From positions 162,062 through 226,061 of the forward strand of contig VAYS01000002.1 of the NCBI GenBank assembly GCA_005883215.1: a stretch of DNA of 64,000 nt, written 5' to 3'. The number at the start of each line of letters is the position of its first letter. Within the stretch, counting starts at the first letter, position 1. Source of the DNA: Actinomycetota bacterium (lineage in GTDB: Bacteria; Actinomycetota; Thermoleophilia; Solirubrobacterales; Solirubrobacteraceae). Positions 33,556 to 42,546 of this stretch are shown one piece after another. A program made the position numbers and the translations under genes. Under the pieces are notes generated by a model, which had not been told where the DNA came from, made no database searches, and worked only from the letters and a program-made list of their open reading frames with translations.

Positions 33556-33740
33556 GTGCGCGCCTACGGGGTTAGCTGTCGGGCTCGCGCCGCGAACGCC
33601 GCTGGCGTCATCGGCTGGCGCTACGGCCGCAGCAGCGGCCGATTCGCCCGGGCCGGGCCAGCCGACGGCCCGGCGGTTGGGCTCCCCGCTCGCCCCCTGA
33701 CGGCAGGAGGCGACTCGGCAGACAGAACAACGGTTCGGGA
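33556..33740 (-). ncRNA. cyclic di-AMP (ydaO-yuaA) riboswitch, leader of the RlpA-like gene
   Basis: On the minus strand this leader contains GAGTCGCC near 33717, GCGAGCGGGGAGCCCAA, GTAGCGC, and the 3' end GCGAGCCCGACAGCTAACCCCGTAGGC, in pieces between about 33600 and 33562. The match with the ydaO consensus is close and also with the leader at 26.5 kb. AGGAGG of the RlpA-like gene begins about 15 bases after the conserved end. The 311-base gap between the RlpA-like and WS/DGAT genes is mainly this element; the bases 33741-33850 show nothing else recognisable. Confidence 0.88.
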
Positions 33741-33850
33741 GGCTAGTGCTCCGTCCGCCGGCATCTGTGACGGGCATCACACGGCAGGCGAGCGCCCAGC
33801 CCGGTCGGGCGGGGTTTGACGGAGCCCGGCGCAACGGCGAGAATCGCCGC

Positions 33851-35416
33851 GTGTCCAACCTCGATCGCCTGACCGGTCTCGACGCCACCTTCCTGCATCT
33901 CGAGCAGTCGGGTCGCGCCCACATGCACGTGGCGTCGATCCTCGTCTTTCAAGGACAGCCGCCCACCTATCCGGAGCTGATCGAGCACGTGGTCGGCCGC
34001 TTGCACCTGGTCCCGCGCTACCGCCAGCGCCTGGCCGACGTGCCCTTCGGGCAGGGTCGCCCGGTATGGGTCGACGATCCGCACTTCAAGGCCCACTACC
34101 ACCTGCGGCACACCGCGCTGCCGCCCCCCGGCGGCCCAGAGGAGCTCAAGCGCCTCGCCGGGCGGCTGTTCTCCCAGCCGCTGGACCGCGGCAAGCCGCT
34201 GTGGGAGGTGTGGATGGTCGAGGGCCTGGCCGGAGACCGCTTTGCCCTGATCGGCAAGACCCACCACGCGCTGGTGGACGGTGTCTCGGGCGTCGACATC
34301 ACCACGATCCTGTTCGATGCCACCGACTCGCCCGCCCCGGTGGCACCCGAGCACGAGCCCTGGGCACCCCGTCCGGTGCCCTCCCCTCCCGAGCTGCTGG
34401 CCCGGGCGCTGGTGGAGCGAGCCACCGTGCCCGGGGAGATGGTTCGCGGGGCGCGGGCGGCCCTGCGGGCGCCACGCCAGGTAGCCACCGGCGTGCGCGA
34501 CCGCCTGGTGGGGATCGGGGCGATGGCCTGGGCGGGCGTGAACCCAGCGCCCCCCTCGCCGCTCAACGTGCCGATCGGTCCCCACCGCCGTTACGCGTGG
34601 GTAGACGCCGACCTGACCCGCCTGAAGGCGATCAAGGATGCGCTGGGCGGCAAGGTCAACGACGTCGTGCTCACCTCCGTGGCCATGGCCCTGGGCGAGT
34701 ACCTGCGCGGCCAGGGCCACGACACCGACGGGGTGGTCCTCAAGGCGATGGTGCCCGTGTCGGTCCGGACGGAGGTCGAGCGCGGTGCCCTGGGCAACCG
34801 GGTGGCGGCGATGTGGGCGCCGCTGCCCGTCGGTGAGCGCGACGCCCGAGCCTGCTTTGACCAGGTCCACGCGGCCATGGCCGATCTAAAGGAGTCCGGC
34901 CAGGCGGTCGGAGCCCAGGTGCTCACCGGGCTGACCGGCTTGGCGCCGACCACGATTCTCAGCCAGGCCGCTCGGCTGCAGGCGCGTCAGCGCTTCTTCA
35001 ACCTGGTGGTGACCAACGTCCCTGGTCCCCAGATCCCCCTCTATCTCCTCGGCCGTCCGCTGGAGGCGATCTACCCCGTGGCGCCGCTGGCCGAGAACCA
35101 GGCTCTGTGCATCGCAGTGATGAGCTACTGCGGACGCATGGGGTTCGGGCTGTTGGCCGACTACGACGCGCTGCCCGCGCTCGACACGCTGGCCGATGGG
35201 CTCGAGCGCGCCCTCGACGACCTCTCGGCGGTGGCCCTGGGCGCGGCGGCGCCCCGACGCCGCCGGGCGCGGACCGGCCCCTCAGGCGGGACCCGCGCGC
35301 GCGCGAGCGCGCGTCGGCGCGCCGATGGCCCGCCGCGCGCCCCGGCACCCGCCGCGAGTACGCCGAGCGCGGGCAACGGCTCCGGGGGGCCCGCCGGGTC
35401 TGGCTCGGACGGGTGA
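33851..35416 (+). CDS. wax ester synthase / diacylglycerol acyltransferase (WS/DGAT)
   Basis: GTG 33851 begins the conserved NLDRLTGLDATFLHLEQ. The catalytic motif is HH139-x3-DG in KTHHALVDGVSG, and PLWEVW, NDVVLT and the late NVPGPQIPLYLLG are all family marks. The enzyme esterifies long-chain alcohols or diacylglycerol with acyl-CoA at the membrane, giving wax esters or triacylglycerol. The last 55 residues (from PRRRRARTG) are Arg/Ala/Pro/Gly-rich and lie beyond the normal end at about residue 465. Its stop overlaps the DUF3105 start (GTGA). Confidence 0.92.
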   Translation: MSNLDRLTGLDATFLHLEQSGRAHMHVASILVFQGQPPTYPELIEHVVGRLHLVPRYRQRLADVPFGQGRPVWVDDPHFKAHYHLRHTALPPPGGPEELKRLAGRLFSQPLDRGKPLWEVWMVEGLAGDRFALIGKTHHALVDGVSGVDITTILFDATDSPAPVAPEHEPWAPRPVPSPPELLARALVERATVPGEMVRGARAALRAPRQVATGVRDRLVGIGAMAWAGVNPAPPSPLNVPIGPHRRYAWVDADLTRLKAIKDALGGKVNDVVLTSVAMALGEYLRGQGHDTDGVVLKAMVPVSVRTEVERGALGNRVAAMWAPLPVGERDARACFDQVHAAMADLKESGQAVGAQVLTGLTGLAPTTILSQAARLQARQRFFNLVVTNVPGPQIPLYLLGRPLEAIYPVAPLAENQALCIAVMSYCGRMGFGLLADYDALPALDTLADGLERALDDLSAVALGAAAPRRRRARTGPSGGTRARASARRRADGPPRAPAPAASTPSAGNGSGGPAGSGSDG

Positions 35417-35946
35417 GGGCTCGCCGCCCGGCCATCGCGGTGGCCGCCGCGCTGGCCGCCATCCTCGCGATTGCGGGGCTGGTAGTGATCCTGGCCGCCC
35501 ATGACTCCTCCACCGTGCATCACCCCTCGGGGCCCGGCATCCGTGAGCCCGACCAGGGCGCGCGCCACGTGCGGGCTCCCGCGGCGGGCTTTCACTACGC
35601 GAGCGATCCCCCCACCAGCGGGCCCCACGTCCCGATCGTGCCCAGGGCCGAGGACGGCCAGCTGAGCACCGACCAGCTGCTGGAGGGGCTGGAGCTGGGC
35701 GACGTGGTCATCCGCTACGGCGATCCGACGGCGCGTGCGGCATTGGTCGCGCTGGCCCAGCGGGCCGCCGGGCGCTTCTCGCGCGCCCTCTCGGCCTCGG
35801 GCCAGGCGGTGATCCTCGACCGCCGGCCGGGCTGGCCCGGGATCACCGCCGTGGCGTGGCGTCGCCTGCTCCGGGCGAGCTCTCCCGCGGACACACGACT
35901 GCCGGCGTTCGTGGAGGCCTGGCTGGGCCGGGGCGCGACGCGCTGA
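35413..35946 (+). CDS. DUF3105 membrane-anchored protein
   Basis: This 177-residue protein has a single N-terminal membrane anchor (AIAVAAALAAILAIAGLVVIL) and an outer domain with HVRAPAAGFHYASDPPTSGPH, the signature of DUF3105. The GTG at 35413 overlaps the WS/DGAT stop. Its function is unknown; the conserved His residues suggest metal binding. It is coupled to nadE downstream by a TGATG overlap. Confidence 0.88.
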   Translation: MRARRPAIAVAAALAAILAIAGLVVILAAHDSSTVHHPSGPGIREPDQGARHVRAPAAGFHYASDPPTSGPHVPIVPRAEDGQLSTDQLLEGLELGDVVIRYGDPTARAALVALAQRAAGRFSRALSASGQAVILDRRPGWPGITAVAWRRLLRASSPADTRLPAFVEAWLGRGATR

Positions 35947-37682
35947 TGGCGCCGGGACCGGTGGTGAGGGTCGCGCTGGCCCAGCTCGACTGCGTCGTCG
36001 GCGATATTCCCGGCAACGCGGGCCGCATCGAGGACGCCGTCGAGCGCGCCCGCGAGGCCGGCGCTCACCTGGTGGTCACCCCGGAGCTGGCGCTCACCGG
36101 CTACCCGCCCGAGGACCTGCTGCTCAAGGAACACTTCCTCGCCGACGCCCGGGCGGCGCTCGAGCGCCTGGCCCGCGCCTGCCACGACGTCGTGGCACTG
36201 GTCGGGTTCCCCGAGCGCGAGGTCGACGTCTTTAACGCCGCCGCCGTTCTGTCCGAGGGACAGGTCGCCGGCGTGTACCGCAAGGTGTTCCTGCCCAACT
36301 ACGGGGTGTTCGATGAGCAGCGTTACTTTCGGTCGGGCGAGGTCGCGGGCACCTTTGACCTGGGCCCGGTGCGCGTCGGCGTCACGATCTGCGAGGACAT
36401 CTGGGAGTCCGGCCCGCCGGCCTCGGACGAGGCGGCGGCGGGCGCCGCGCTGCTCATCAACCTGTCCGCCTCGCCCTACCACGCGGGCAAGGGCCTCGAG
36501 CGCGAGCGCATGGTGAGCCAGCGGGCGCGCGACCACCTGATGGCGGTGGCGTTCTGCAACCTGGTCGGGGGCCAGGACGAGCTCGTGTTCGACGGCCACT
36601 CCATCGTGGTCGACCATCGGGGCGAGCTGCGCGGCCGCGCCGAGCAGTTCAAGGAGGACCTGCTCGTCTGCGACGTCGACGTAGGCGCGGCACGCGCGGA
36701 GCGTCTGCGCGACGCGCGCCTGCGTCCGAGCGCCGGACGCTCGCCGCCGCGCGTCCAGACGCTGGCCGTTGTGGCGGCCGAGCTTTCGGACGGCTCGGGC
36801 GAGCCGGGCCGCATCACGCCGCCGATCGAGCCGCCCGAGGATGAGATCTATCGCGCGCTGACGCTGGGGCTGCACGACTATGTGGTCAAGAACGGCTTCG
36901 AGCACGTGGTCTTAGGGCTGTCCGGAGGGATCGACTCGGCGCTGGTCGCCTGCATCGCGGTGGACGCCCTGGGCCCCGAGGCGGTGACGGTTGCGATCAT
37001 GCCCTCGCCCTTCTCGTCGGATGCGACCCAGGCCGACGCCCGCACGCTGGCGGCCAACCTCGGAGTCGACGTGCTCGAGTTCGACATCGCCTCGGCGATG
37101 GCCGCCTACCGCGGCGTGCTGCAGGAGGCCTTCGCCGGTCGCCCGGAGGACGTGGCCGAGGAGAACCTGCAGGCGCGCATCCGCGGCAACCTGCTGATGG
37201 CGCTGTCTAACAAGTTTCGCTGGCTGGTCCTCACCACCGGAAACAAGTCCGAGCTGTCGGTGGGTTACTCCACCCTGTACGGAGACCTGGCCGGCGGCTT
37301 TGCCGTGATCAAGGATGTGCCCAAGACGGTGGTCTACCGGCTGGCCCACCGGCGCAACGCGCGCGACGGCGAGCCCGGGCCGATCCCACCGACGATCCTC
37401 GAACGCGCGCCCTCGGCCGAGTTGCGCCACGGGCAGCGTGATGAGGACTCGTTGCCCCCCTACGACCTGCTCGATCGCATCCTGGAGGGTTACGTCGAGC
37501 TCGATCAGGGGCGCGAGCAGCTCATCGCCCGGGGCCTGCCCGAAACCGAGGTCGACCACGCCATCCGGTTGGTGGATCTGGCCGAGTACAAGCGCCGTCA
37601 GGCGCCGCCGGGCATCAAGATCACCCCCCGCGCCTTCGGCCGCGACCGACGCGTGCCGATCACCAACCGCTACGGCGGCTGA
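35946..37682 (+). CDS. nadE: glutamine-dependent NAD+ synthetase
   Basis: The 578-residue protein has an N-terminal nitrilase-type glutaminase domain with the triad E47, K113 and C149 (VTICEDIWE), and a C-terminal synthetase domain with the P-loop LGLSGGIDSALV and TTGNKSELSVGYSTLYGDLAGG, ending with GRDRRVPITNRY. It amidates nicotinic acid adenine dinucleotide, using glutamine as ammonia donor. ATG 35946 overlaps the DUF3105 stop (TGATG). Confidence 0.95.
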   Translation: MAPGPVVRVALAQLDCVVGDIPGNAGRIEDAVERAREAGAHLVVTPELALTGYPPEDLLLKEHFLADARAALERLARACHDVVALVGFPEREVDVFNAAAVLSEGQVAGVYRKVFLPNYGVFDEQRYFRSGEVAGTFDLGPVRVGVTICEDIWESGPPASDEAAAGAALLINLSASPYHAGKGLERERMVSQRARDHLMAVAFCNLVGGQDELVFDGHSIVVDHRGELRGRAEQFKEDLLVCDVDVGAARAERLRDARLRPSAGRSPPRVQTLAVVAAELSDGSGEPGRITPPIEPPEDEIYRALTLGLHDYVVKNGFEHVVLGLSGGIDSALVACIAVDALGPEAVTVAIMPSPFSSDATQADARTLAANLGVDVLEFDIASAMAAYRGVLQEAFAGRPEDVAEENLQARIRGNLLMALSNKFRWLVLTTGNKSELSVGYSTLYGDLAGGFAVIKDVPKTVVYRLAHRRNARDGEPGPIPPTILERAPSAELRHGQRDEDSLPPYDLLDRILEGYVELDQGREQLIARGLPETEVDHAIRLVDLAEYKRRQAPPGIKITPRAFGRDRRVPITNRYGG

Positions 37683-37691
37683 CGGCCCAGC

Positions 37692-38150
37692 TCAGCCCTT
37701 CCCCGGCGGGGCCGGCGGCGGCGACCCGGCGGGGCGCACGGCGATCGTCATGCGGGTGAGCGCGCACAGCCGCCCGCGGTCGTCGGTGATCTCCACGTCC
37801 CACAGCCACGTGGTGCGCCCCCGGTGCCGGCGGCGCGCGTGGGCGTGCACGGTGCCTTCGGTGATAGGCCGCAGGAAGCTCGTCTGGTTGGCCAGGCCGA
37901 CGGCCAGCTTGCCCTCCGCGGCGACGGCAAAGTGGGTGGCCATCGAGGCCAGCGACTCGGCGATCGAGGCGTAGACCCCGCCGTGGACCAGACCCATGGG
38001 CTGCTTGATCTCGTCCCGCACCGGAACCTCGGCGTATAGCTCCTCCTCGGAGTGCGACAGGACCACGAGCCCGATCGCCCCGTCGAAGCCGTGCTCGAGC
38101 TTGACGCGCTGGGGCGGTCCGTCGCTCTCGGGCGACGCCGGCGCAGCCAC
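37692..38150 (-). CDS. PaaI-family hotdog thioesterase
   Basis: The 152-residue protein is one hotdog domain: the signature is QPMGLVHGGVYASIAESLASMA, where the histidine and the acidic residue of the following helix carry out thioester hydrolysis, and the later GLANQTSFLRPITEGTVHAHAR. It resembles 1,4-dihydroxy-2-naphthoyl-CoA and hydroxyphenylacetyl-CoA thioesterases. Two bases separate it from the end of the ABC permease gene, but it is downstream in the same direction, so the three may share a transcript. Confidence 0.85.
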   Translation of the reverse strand: MAAPASPESDGPPQRVKLEHGFDGAIGLVVLSHSEEELYAEVPVRDEIKQPMGLVHGGVYASIAESLASMATHFAVAAEGKLAVGLANQTSFLRPITEGTVHAHARRRHRGRTTWLWDVEITDDRGRLCALTRMTIAVRPAGSPPPAPPGKG

Positions 38151-38152
38151 CC

Positions 38153-38956
38153 CTACTTGCTCCGCGGCACCCAGCTAAAGCGCCACAGGGCGACCACCAG
38201 TCCGGCCACCCCCCAGCCCGCTACGACGAGGAGATCCCGCCCCGAGAACCCGACGCCGTGGGTGGCCGGGTCAAACGACGTGAACATTGCCTTGGCCAGA
38301 TGCCTGACCGGGAACACGTCGGCGACGTCGATCAGCCAACCGGGGATGTTCTTGTCGGGGATGAAGATTCCCGAGATGAAGTACAGGGGCAGGACGACGG
38401 CCTGGGTCACCGGCTGGGCGGCGTCGGCCGAGGCGACAAAGCTGGCCAGGCCGAAGGCCAGCGCGCAGAACGCGGCCGAGCCGAGCACCACCGCCACCGC
38501 CAGCGCGGGCAGGGTGTGTCCGGGGAGGCTGACCCCGTAGGCCAGGCGGCCGACCACGATCAGCAGCACGACGATCGCCACCGAGATCACCACCGAGGAC
38601 AGCGCCCGCCCGGTGATCAGGACCCAGGCGGAGATCGGCGCGGCGCGCCGGCGCTTGAGGATCCCGCTCTCGCGCTGGGTGGTGATGGCGATCATGAGAT
38701 TTACGAACGACGCCGAGATCACCCCCAGGGCGACGATGTGCCCGACGTAGTAGGTCGATTGCTTGACCACGTGGCCGCCGATCCGGGTGGTGTCGTTGCC
38801 GAACACCGAGGAGAGCAGGACCAGGAAGATGACCGGCAACGCCAAGGTGAAGAAACGCGCCTGGGGGTTGCGCCAGAACGCCAGCAGCTCGTACCGGAAC
38901 TGGTGCAGGACCAGCCCGCCCAAGGGACGCGGTGCGGCGTGGGCAGTGGCGCTCAC
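38153..38956 (-). CDS. ABC-2 type transporter permease
   Basis: The 267-residue protein has six hydrophobic segments (FFTLALPVIFLVLLS, ITTQRESG preceded by a helix, VVISVAIVVLLIVVG, AFCALAFGLASFVAS, VLPLYFISGIFIPD, DLLVVAGWGVAGLVVAL) and the ABC-2 motif PLYFISGIFI. The start GTG 38956 overlaps the ATPase stop (GTGA), so the two are a translationally coupled exporter pair. Substrate is unknown; drug or lipid export is typical of the group. Confidence 0.9.
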   Translation of the reverse strand: MSATAHAAPRPLGGLVLHQFRYELLAFWRNPQARFFTLALPVIFLVLLSSVFGNDTTRIGGHVVKQSTYYVGHIVALGVISASFVNLMIAITTQRESGILKRRRAAPISAWVLITGRALSSVVISVAIVVLLIVVGRLAYGVSLPGHTLPALAVAVVLGSAAFCALAFGLASFVASADAAQPVTQAVVLPLYFISGIFIPDKNIPGWLIDVADVFPVRHLAKAMFTSFDPATHGVGFSGRDLLVVAGWGVAGLVVALWRFSWVPRSK

Positions 38957-39954
38957 TGCTGCGCCCCGGTTAGCCGCAGGTAGATCTCCTCGAGCGTCGG
39001 GCGCCCCACCGAGATGTCGTCCAGTCGGTATCCGTGCGCCAGCGCCCATTCGGAGAGTACGTGCAGGGCGCGGACCGGCTCGGCGGTCCGCACGAGCACC
39101 TGGCGACCGGCGTGCTCGGTGTTTGGGCCCAGACCGTCGGGGAGCTGGGCGCGCTCGGTGCCGGTGGGCAGGGCGAACCGAATCTCGCTGCCCCCGCGGT
39201 CGCGTCCGCCCAGCGTCTGGGGGGTGCCCTCGGAGACGATCTGCCCGACGGCCAGCACCGCGATGCGGTCGGCCAGATACTCGGCCTCCTCCATGTAGTG
39301 CGTGGTGAGGAAGATCGTCTTGCCCAGCCGGCGCAGGCCCTCGATCACCTCCCAGGCCGCGCGGCGAGCGGAGGGGTCAAAGCCGGTGGTGGGCTCGTCC
39401 AGGAACACCAGGTCGGGGTCGCCGATCAGCGCCAGCGCCACGTCGACCCGGCGCTGCTGGCCGCCCGACAGATGCCCGCAGCGGGCGTCTGCCTTCTCGG
39501 CCAGCTCGACCAGGGCAATGGTCTCGTCCACCGCGCGGGGACTCGGGTAGTAACCGGCGTAGAGCTGCAGGCACTCCCGCACGGTCAACTCGGGCTCCAC
39601 CTGGGATTCCTGCAGCACCACGCCGACCCGCGCACGCCAGTCGCGGTCCGCGCGCCCCGGATCTTCGCCCAGCACCGATACGTCGCCGGCGCTACGCGCA
39701 CGGTAGCCCTCGAGGATCTCCACGGTGGTCGTCTTCCCCGCCCCGTTGGGCCCGAGGAAGGCGAAGATCTCGCCGTGGCGGATTTCGAGATCGATGCCCC
39801 GCACCGCCTCGAAGTCGCCGTAGGCCATGCGCAGGCCCCGGACGCTGATGACCACCTCGCCCGCCATCTTGCGGGCCGGCCTATCGACCTGGCCCGTAGC
39901 GCTCCCCGGCTGGGACTCGGGGGTTTCCGAGGACGTCCGGGGAGAGATCCCCAT
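38953..39954 (-). CDS. ABC transporter ATP-binding protein, DrrA-like
   Basis: Walker A FLGPNGAGKTTT, signature HLSGGQQRRVDVALAL, Walker B DLVFLDEPTTGFDP and the switch His (TTHYMEEAEYLADRI) are all intact. The C-terminal 80 residues have the accessory domain found in daunorubicin-type DrrA ATPases. An N-terminal 30-residue Ser/Pro-rich stretch precedes the ATPase, and a later ATG (39867 region, MAGEVV) might be the true start. Works with the permease at 38153. Confidence 0.93.
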   Translation of the reverse strand: MGISPRTSSETPESQPGSATGQVDRPARKMAGEVVISVRGLRMAYGDFEAVRGIDLEIRHGEIFAFLGPNGAGKTTTVEILEGYRARSAGDVSVLGEDPGRADRDWRARVGVVLQESQVEPELTVRECLQLYAGYYPSPRAVDETIALVELAEKADARCGHLSGGQQRRVDVALALIGDPDLVFLDEPTTGFDPSARRAAWEVIEGLRRLGKTIFLTTHYMEEAEYLADRIAVLAVGQIVSEGTPQTLGGRDRGGSEIRFALPTGTERAQLPDGLGPNTEHAGRQVLVRTAEPVRALHVLSEWALAHGYRLDDISVGRPTLEEIYLRLTGAQQ

Positions 39955-39998
39955 GGCCGCATCCTTACACGTCGCGCTCCACTACCCTTACGCCGCCG

Positions 39999-40928
39999 AT
40001 GGCCCGGATCGAAGCCCTGCCACCCGATCAGCGCGCCGTCCTGACCCTGGTGCTCAAGCAGGGGCGAAGCTATGAGGAGCTCGCCTCGCTCCTGCGGATC
40101 GACGAGGAAACCGTGCGCGAGCGGGCCCATGCCGCGGTCGACGCGTTGGGCCCCAGCGAGGGCGAGATTCCCGACCCCGCGCACCGCGCGGACATCGCCG
40201 ACTTCCTGCTGGGCCAGCAGCCCGCCTCACGGCGGGCGGCGACGCGGTCCTTCCTCGAGCGCTCGGCGGCGGGGCGGGCCTGGGCCCGGGTCGTGGCCGG
40301 CGAGTTGCGGCCGATCAGCGAGGGCGCCCTGCCCGAGATCCCGGCCGAAGCGGAGGAGATGGAGGAGGCCTTCGACGCCCTGCACGCGCGCGAGCACGCC
40401 GACCGGCGCAGCTCGCGGCTGGGAGGCGCCCTGCTGCTGGGCGGGCTGGGCATCCTCGTCGCCGTGGTGCTGATCCTCGTCCTCACCGGCGGGGGCAAGA
40501 AGAGCAACACCAACCCGGCGGTGAGTCCCGCCCCCAGCACCGACCAGGCGAGCGGCCCGACCGGCGCCACCGGCCAGCCCCAGGTCGTCGCCCAGATCAA
40601 CCTGAGCCCTCCGCGCTCGGGCGGCAGGGCCCTGGGGGTGGCCAACGTCCTGACCCAGGGCGGCCAGCGGGCATTGGCCCTCCAGGCCCAGGGCCTACCC
40701 CCTTCGAGCACCAACTCGTTCTATGCGGTCTGGCTCTACAACTCCCAGACCGACGCCCAGCGCCTTGGCTTCGCCCCCCCGGTGAGTCGCAACGGGCGCT
40801 TGCAGGCCGTCTCGGCCCTGCCCGACACCGCCGCACGCTTTCACCAGCTGGTAATCACCGCCGAGACCGCGCGTCAGCCCAGCCAGCCCGGGCACATCGT
40901 CCTGGCCGGACCAATCAGCCTGCAGTAG
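39999..40928 (+). CDS. sigma-70 region 4-like HTH / TM / RskA-like anti-sigma fusion protein
   Basis: Residues about 5-50 (ALPPDQRAVLTLVLKQGRSYEELASLLRIDEETVRERAH in layout) are a sigma-70 region 4 helix-turn-helix. Residues 141-164 form one transmembrane helix. The outer 140 residues look like the C-terminal domain of anti-sigma-K (RskA): ALALQAQGLPPSSTNSFYAVWLYNS and ARFHQLVITAETARQPSQPGHIVLAGPI. So a DNA- or promoter-binding part inside is tied to a sensor part outside in one chain, without a separate sigma factor nearby. The start ATG 39999 is divergent from the ABC gene by 44 bases; the end overlaps the oxidase gene by 14 bases. Confidence 0.8.
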   Translation: MARIEALPPDQRAVLTLVLKQGRSYEELASLLRIDEETVRERAHAAVDALGPSEGEIPDPAHRADIADFLLGQQPASRRAATRSFLERSAAGRAWARVVAGELRPISEGALPEIPAEAEEMEEAFDALHAREHADRRSSRLGGALLLGGLGILVAVVLILVLTGGGKKSNTNPAVSPAPSTDQASGPTGATGQPQVVAQINLSPPRSGGRALGVANVLTQGGQRALALQAQGLPPSSTNSFYAVWLYNSQTDAQRLGFAPPVSRNGRLQAVSALPDTAARFHQLVITAETARQPSQPGHIVLAGPISLQ

Positions 40929-42546
40929 CGATCAGCTTGCCGGGGTTCATGATCCCGGCGGGATCCAGCTCCCGCTTGGCCGCGCCGAGCAGGGCGAGCC
41001 CGGCGCGCCCGACCTCGGGCTCGAGGAAGGGTGCGTGGTCGACGCCCACCGCGTGGTGATGGGTGATCGTCGCCCCGGCGCCCACGATCGCCCGCGACGC
41101 CGCCTGCTTGGCCGCGGCCCACTGCTCGAGCTCGGCGCCCTCCTGCTGGCGGGCGAGGAAGGTGAAGTACAGCGACGCGCCCGACTCGTAGACGTGGGAG
41201 ACGTGGCACAGGACCAGGGACGGCGTCCCCCGGGCGCTCAGGGTGCTGCGCAGCGCGCCGCCCACCGCCCCGTGCACGGCGCCCAGGGAAGACCAGGGCG
41301 CCGCGGTCTCTAGCGTCTCGGCCATCACCCCGCGGTCCAGGAGCTGGTCGCGCAGATACGGGGCGGCATAGCGGGTCGCGCTCCACGCCTGCCCCGGTCG
41401 GCGGCCGAGCGAGACCCCGCCGTGCTCGCGCAGAAGTGCCAGGCTCGCCGCCCGCCGGGCGGCCACGTCGTCGGCGTCCCCCAGCCAGCCGACGATCGCC
41501 AACGCCCCCTCGGCGTATCCCCGCAGGCGCAGGTAGGCCTCGCCCAGCCGGCGGGTGGGGCTCTCGCCGGCGAGCGCCAGATTGACCCGCGTCTCCTCCT
41601 CGTCGGACAGGCGGGCCACGTCGGGGGCCACCTGCGCCTGGCGCGCGGCGCGAAACGCCTCCATCCCCTCGGCGAAGCCGTGGAAGGCCACGCCCTCATA
41701 GCGCGCCGCGCTCGGCGCGGGCCGGACGCGCAAGTCGAGCTCGGTGATCACGCCCAGGATGCCCTCCGAGCCGATCCACAGCTCGCGCAGGTCGGGGCCC
41801 GCCGCGCTCGCCGGCCGGGCGGGCAGCGCGAACTCGGCGGCCGGCGCGGCGCCCCGCAGCCCGAGCACCATCTCCTCGAAGCGGCCGAAGCCCGTGGACG
41901 CCTGCCCGGCAGAGCGAGTGGCGGCGCAGCCCCCCACCGAGACGAACTCGTAGCTCTGGGGGAAATGCCCCAGCGATAGGCCGCGCCCGGCGAGGGCCGA
42001 CTCGAGCTCAGCCACGCGCGTGCCGCCCCGCACCCGGGCGGTCAGCGACACGTGATCGAGCGCCTCGATGCCCGCCAGCCGCCTTAGGTCGAGCGCGAGC
42101 ACCGCCGCCAGCCCACCCCGCCGGGGAGCCACGCCTCCCACGACGCTCGTCCCCCCGCCGAACGGCACCACCGCCACGCGGTCGCCCGTGCAGGCAGCCA
42201 GCACCGCCGCCACCTGCTCGTGCGAGGCGGGCAGCACGACGGCATCGGGCGCGCCGGCGATCTGCCCCGCGCGCAGACGCACGAGGTCGGGGTAGCCGCG
42301 GCCGGCGGCGTGGGCCACCCGGGCCAGTCGGTCGTCGCGCACGCCGTCTGCGCCCACGATCTGGCTCAGGCGTGCGCGAACGGAGGGGTCAAGCCGGGAC
42401 GGCTCGAGCTCGACGTCCTCGAGCGCCACGGGGGCCAGGCGCCGCTCGGGAAGACCCAGCTCGGCCCGGAGGCCGTCGAGGGCGCCTGGCCCGAGCGTGT
42501 CCTGCGCAGACGGCTCGGCCCACCCCCACCACCGCAGCTCAGGCAA
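40915..42546 (-). CDS. alkyldihydroxyacetone-phosphate synthase-like FAD oxidase
   Basis: The 543-residue protein has the PCMH FAD domain (VAVVPFGGGTSVVGG, SLGHFPQSYEFVSVGGCAATRSAGQAS with the AGQ...STGFGRFEEMV region) and the C-terminal cap with ITHHHAVGVDHAPFLEPEVG. The His-rich HHxxGxDH is specific to alkylglycerone-phosphate synthase and its close relatives, where it takes part in ester-to-ether exchange. In bacteria this suggests ether lipid synthesis or a related flavin oxidase. The closing DPAGIMNPGKL is usual for the family. It is followed within its own 3' end by an overlap with the sigma4-RskA gene. Confidence 0.85.
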   Translation of the reverse strand: MPELRWWGWAEPSAQDTLGPGALDGLRAELGLPERRLAPVALEDVELEPSRLDPSVRARLSQIVGADGVRDDRLARVAHAAGRGYPDLVRLRAGQIAGAPDAVVLPASHEQVAAVLAACTGDRVAVVPFGGGTSVVGGVAPRRGGLAAVLALDLRRLAGIEALDHVSLTARVRGGTRVAELESALAGRGLSLGHFPQSYEFVSVGGCAATRSAGQASTGFGRFEEMVLGLRGAAPAAEFALPARPASAAGPDLRELWIGSEGILGVITELDLRVRPAPSAARYEGVAFHGFAEGMEAFRAARQAQVAPDVARLSDEEETRVNLALAGESPTRRLGEAYLRLRGYAEGALAIVGWLGDADDVAARRAASLALLREHGGVSLGRRPGQAWSATRYAAPYLRDQLLDRGVMAETLETAAPWSSLGAVHGAVGGALRSTLSARGTPSLVLCHVSHVYESGASLYFTFLARQQEGAELEQWAAAKQAASRAIVGAGATITHHHAVGVDHAPFLEPEVGRAGLALLGAAKRELDPAGIMNPGKLIATAG

